Positions 61,530 to 64,000 of a stretch of DNA of 64,000 nt are shown one piece after another. Each line of letters begins with the position of its first letter. Position 1 is the first letter of the stretch. Source of the DNA: Chitinophagaceae bacterium (GTDB taxonomy: Bacteria; Bacteroidota; Bacteroidia; Chitinophagales; Chitinophagaceae); contig JAIETM010000003.1 of NCBI GenBank assembly GCA_019745155.1, forward strand, positions 248,001 to 312,000. Direction: 5' to 3'. A model generated the notes under the pieces. The model was given only the letters and a program-made list of their open reading frames with translations. It made no database searches and was not told the DNA's origin. The position numbers and the translations under genes are program-made.

Positions 61530-62156
61530 ATGGACAATTCCACAAACTGGCAAACCCGTTTACATTTTCTAGGCATCGCATTGTTGAACGAATTAGAACA
61601 ACATGCAGTACTCCAATCATTTCCTGCAAATACTACGCTAGTGCGTGAAGGTCAGTATGTAAAACTAATCCCCGTTGTACTGCAAGGCGCCATCAAAGTA
61701 TTCAGTTCATTCGAGGAAAAAGATTTATTACTCTATTACATTCAAGCTTCTGAAAGCTGCATCATGTCTTTTGCGGCCTGTCAATACAATCAGCCCAGCA
61801 GAATCATGGCCATTACGGAAGAAGACAGCGAAGTATTGCTGCTGCCTGCGGATAAAGTACAGCGCTGGGTGAAGGAATACCCATCCCTCAACCAACTCTT
61901 TTTCCAGCAATACAACCAACGCTATACAGAACTGATTGATACCATCAATCATCTTTTATTTAACCGACTGGACGAAAGAGTGTATCAATACCTGCTAGAA
62001 AAAAGTCGTGTCAAGAACGAAACACAACTGAATATCCGCCACCGGCAAATCGCCCAGGAACTGGGCACAGCCAGAGAAGTGGTAACCAGGGTGATGAAGC
62101 GTTTGGAACAAGAGGGGCGTATTCAACAGCAAGACGGACTGATCAAAATCATGTAA
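61530..62156 (+). CDS. Crp/Fnr-family transcription regulator
   Basis: A 208-residue regulator. N-terminal beta-barrel (SFPANTTLVREGQYVKLIPVVLQGAIKVFSSFEEKDLLLYYIQASESCIMSFAACQ) and C-terminal HTH (NIRHRQIAQELGTAREVVTRVMKRLEQEG). No Fe-S cysteine cluster is obvious, but two cysteines lie in SCIMSFAAC. An upstream dyad GCAGCT-N11-AGCTGC lies at 61505-61527. A CRP-type site follows directly downstream of the gene, in front of two small membrane proteins that are likely targets. Confidence 0.85.
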   Translation: MDNSTNWQTRLHFLGIALLNELEQHAVLQSFPANTTLVREGQYVKLIPVVLQGAIKVFSSFEEKDLLLYYIQASESCIMSFAACQYNQPSRIMAITEEDSEVLLLPADKVQRWVKEYPSLNQLFFQQYNQRYTELIDTINHLLFNRLDERVYQYLLEKSRVKNETQLNIRHRQIAQELGTAREVVTRVMKRLEQEGRIQQQDGLIKIM

Positions 62157-62159
62157 GCC

Positions 62160-62203
62160 GGTGATTGGAGTCACCAGCCCAGGCCAAAGAATGCCTATAT
62201 TTT
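62160..62203 (+). promoter_or_regulatory. CRP-type operator and promoter
   Basis: GGTGA-TTGGAG-TCACC (62160-62175) is a perfect 5-bp dyad with the TGA-N6-TCA core of Crp/Fnr sites. A TATATTTT sequence (62196-62203) lies where the -7 box is expected. With transcription starting near 62209, the site centre falls at -41.5, the class II activator position. Confidence 0.65.
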
Positions 62204-62222
62204 TACATCATCAACCTGCCGT

Positions 62223-62318
62223 ATGGGCCAATGGAAAAAACTGATACTGGTGTGTTTGCTTTGTATTGCATTGGTATATGGCGGGATAACACTCATACAA
62301 AACATCCTTAAACACTAA
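62223..62318 (+). CDS. 31-residue single-span membrane protein
   Basis: A short frame starting MGQWKKLILVCLLCIALVYG and ending IQNILKH. One hydrophobic helix with basic residues before it predicts an anchored inner-membrane micropeptide. It lies just after the CRP-type promoter and 11 bases before the DUF2892 gene, so both should share a transcript. Confidence 0.6.
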   Translation: MGQWKKLILVCLLCIALVYGGITLIQNILKH

Positions 62319-62329
62319 ATCAACAACAC

Positions 62330-62533
62330 ATGAAAAAGAACATGGGCGGCGCAGACCGCATTATCCGCGTAATCCTGGCAATCGTTTTTGCCGCTTTGTA
62401 TTTTACAGGTACTGTAGCTGGCACATGGGGCCTGGTATTGGTTGTATTAGGCGGTGTATTTCTTGCTACAAGTGTGGTGAGTTTTTGTCCGCTCTACCTG
62501 CCCTTTGGTATCAATACTTGTAAGAAGGATTAA
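62330..62533 (+). CDS. DUF2892 (YgaP transmembrane-domain-like) protein
   Basis: A 67-residue protein. The family start MKKNMGGADRIIRVILAI is followed by two membrane helices and the ending FCPLYLPFGINTCKKD. The cysteine pair CPLY...NTC is typical. Members occur alone or fused to rhodanese domains and are linked to sulfur or redox stress, but the role is unknown. It is under the CRP-type promoter. Confidence 0.85.
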   Translation: MKKNMGGADRIIRVILAIVFAALYFTGTVAGTWGLVLVVLGGVFLATSVVSFCPLYLPFGINTCKKD

Positions 62534-62534
62534 G

Positions 62535-62574
62535 ACGACCTCACCCCCTTACCCCTCTCCAAAGGAGAGGGGAG
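62535..62574. repeat. Inverted copy of the CCCTCTCC/GGAGAGGG repeat
   Basis: GACCTCACCCCCTTACCCCTCTCC-AAA-GGAGAGGGGAGTTTT: the same module as at 640-671 in opposite orientation. Because a T-run follows the hairpin, this copy can also act as a terminator for the DUF2892 gene. Confidence 0.75.
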
Positions 62575-62602
62575 TTTTATCATTGTATAATTCTACTTGA
62601 GT

Positions 62603-63883
62603 TTATTTTTCAAACTCAATGATGTGCGCTGATGCATAAATGCTTCTATCGGGCTTAATGTATTTCACATACAAGCGCGCTTTCTTACCCAAGCGCATAC
62701 AAGTATGTTTTTGTTTGATGTCTTCTTCCGTATCTAATGGTTGTAAAGAAGGATACCAGAGAAAATAGCCCGGCCTGTCTAACAACAATTGCGGCTTGCT
62801 CCATTGCTGGGCTGCATCACCCTTGCTCAAATCTTTTTGTTGATTGAAAGAAATATAAATACTACTACCTGCCCATGATGGACCCGTTACTTTACCCATC
62901 AGCATTACCCAAGATTGTAAGTATTCATTCCAGCTAACCGATGGGCCCCAATGAAAACCGCCTTCAGGTGAAGAAGCAGCGCTACCTCCTTCTTTGCGCG
63001 GAATTTGCAATGAAGCAATGGGCTTACCTGCATCGTTCCATGCAGCTTCGAAAGCAACACCATTCCAACGTTGGGCCTTGCCTTGCGGATTGTCCAGATC
63101 TTTCAAGGCAATACGTGCTACACTAATGCATTGTCCACTCCACTCTTTGTCTTTATGATAGCTTGCAGAATCATAAGCTTGCGGATAACTATACTCACCA
63201 TAAAACAAATAGAGATAATCACCCGAGCGCACAGCAGAAGGATCGCCTACACCGCCTGCAAAAGTGTTGGAGGTGTTGTAAGGTTTTAAAATCATCCTGG
63301 GTTGCAGGTCTTCTATGAACAAACCTTTGTTCTCCCAGCTATGTCCACCATTCACAGATTTCATGATACCAATTCTGCAAACAGCAGCGGGTGATGTTGG
63401 CCCCTGCAAACCTTGTGGCCATAAATGATTGATATAACCTTGTCCGGTTGCAGCATCATAAGGTAAATTCTGCGGATAGTTTTCATTATGATATACCGCA
63501 TACAAAGTTTTGCCGGAAGGATCATCACTGCTTTGATACACTGTTTCAAACCATACAGCACCATGGAGGCCGGGTGCTCCTATCGGCGCGATGGGTGGCA
63601 ATTGCGGCTGACGAAACGCAGATGAATCAGCGCTAAAAGCAGCAGGCGCATGCTTGCCATCGGCAAAGCGTAAATCGCGCGCAGCACCCCAGACGGTATC
63701 TTCTCCATACTTACCAGGAAAGATGCGGAATGTATCACCAATCCAGGCTTCAGCCATATTGCAGTCTACAAAAGAATGGAAGAGTACCGTATCTGTATTG
63801 GTGATGGTAAAGCGTGGATTACTAGATGGTGGGTTACAAGCAAAGGCAGTAACCAATGCAATCGTAGCGAGTATCGTGCGCAT
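62603..63883 (-). CDS. Exported lipoprotein with sialidase-like propeller
   Basis: A 426-residue lipoprotein (lipobox TAFAC, Cys at residue 16). Later parts resemble five- or six-bladed glycosidase propellers: an Asp-box-like SVNGGHSWENKG, GGVGDPSAVRSGDYLYLFYGEY, GGFHWGPSVSWNEYLQSWVMLMGKV and YFLWYPSLQPLD. It resembles GH43/DUF4185-type proteins but shows no clear FRIP motif. A glycan-active or glycan-binding role is likely. It stands alone at the window end. Confidence 0.6.
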   Translation of the reverse strand: MRTILATIALVTAFACNPPSSNPRFTITNTDTVLFHSFVDCNMAEAWIGDTFRIFPGKYGEDTVWGAARDLRFADGKHAPAAFSADSSAFRQPQLPPIAPIGAPGLHGAVWFETVYQSSDDPSGKTLYAVYHNENYPQNLPYDAATGQGYINHLWPQGLQGPTSPAAVCRIGIMKSVNGGHSWENKGLFIEDLQPRMILKPYNTSNTFAGGVGDPSAVRSGDYLYLFYGEYSYPQAYDSASYHKDKEWSGQCISVARIALKDLDNPQGKAQRWNGVAFEAAWNDAGKPIASLQIPRKEGGSAASSPEGGFHWGPSVSWNEYLQSWVMLMGKVTGPSWAGSSIYISFNQQKDLSKGDAAQQWSKPQLLLDRPGYFLWYPSLQPLDTEEDIKQKHTCMRLGKKARLYVKYIKPDRSIYASAHIIEFEK

Positions 63884-63951
63884 GGGAAAACTTTACCTTA
63901 AAATACTGATAGTCTTCCGCATTCATGATTTTTAAAAAAGCAAAAGAAAAA

Positions 63952-63984
63952 TTTGGATAAAAAGTAACTAATTTGTTACCTTTG
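63952..63984 (+). promoter_or_regulatory. Promoter with overlapping dyad, reading out of the window
   Basis: A -33 element TTTG (63952-63955), 21 bases, then -7 box TACCTTTG (63977-63984). Between and overlapping them is GTAAC-TAATTT-GTTAC (63964-63979), a perfect 5-bp dyad that looks like a repressor site. The gene it serves begins beyond base 64000. Confidence 0.65.
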
Positions 63985-64000
63985 AAAAAACTAAACACAA

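Overview
The window looks like a chromosomal segment of a Bacteroidota bacterium, most likely Chitinophagaceae or a close relative (inference). The signs are TAnnTTTG-type -7 promoter boxes placed very close to start codons, few Shine-Dalgarno sequences, a TonB-dependent receptor with an N-terminal carboxypeptidase-regulatory domain, a propeller/Y_Y_Y hybrid sensor kinase, a DUF2807 protein, a DUF3089 lipoprotein and a clade II-type NosZ. No rRNA, CRISPR array, recognisable transposase or integrase is present. One tRNA gene, tRNA-Arg(CCT), is seen.

Layout. 1-3.3 kb: the 3' end of feoB, then small exported proteins separated by intergenic repeat elements. 3.3-7.2 kb: a beta-lactamase-like protein, a GAF histidine kinase and an exported protein. 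7.2-17.9 kb: a denitrification island. A leftward crp/fnr - membrane protein - chrA group faces a rightward nitrous oxide reductase operon (cytochrome c, nosZ, fasciclin protein, membrane-NosL fusion, nosD, nosF, nosY, truncated haemoglobin). 17.9-21.4 kb: an oxygenase, a DUF3089 lipoprotein and a nucleotide pyrophosphatase-like enzyme. 21.4-32.3 kb: a complete NiFe-hydrogenase locus. Leftward hypA-B-F-C-D-E maturation genes, interrupted by a repeat-flanked four-helix-bundle gene, face rightward small subunit, large subunit, cytochrome b and protease genes. The small subunit has the two extra cysteines of oxygen-tolerant enzymes. 32.4-38.2 kb: recQ, an arabinose-5-phosphate isomerase-like gene, manC and a FabH-like ketosynthase. 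38.2-44.7 kb: a two-component locus (propeller sensor kinase, LuxR-type regulator, acyltransferase) with small peptide genes, a candidate small RNA and a DUF2807 gene. Five copies of one promoter architecture with invariant spacing tie this locus together. 44.8-57.9 kb: an amidohydrolase, a class V aminotransferase-like protein, an RND efflux operon, a sialidase and a TonB receptor. 58.2-59.4 kb: an AT-rich insert bounded by copies of the tRNA-Arg 3' end. 59.5-64 kb: an SDR dehydrogenase, a membrane TPR-like protein, an acetyltransferase, a second Crp/Fnr regulator with a likely target, and a sialidase-like lipoprotein.

How the parts may work together (inference). The hydrogenase supplies electrons from H2, and NosZ consumes electrons by reducing N2O. 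TGAT-N4-ATCA palindromes lie in the divergent promoter regions of both loci, which suggests joint control by the Crp/Fnr protein at 9.75 kb. The most unusual structure is the 38.4-44.3 kb promoter family: CACA-N6-TGCGATTG, then exactly 20 bp, then a -7 box. It appears in front of a regulator gene, a tiny exported protein, a DUF2807 protein, a 19-residue peptide and a probable non-coding RNA.
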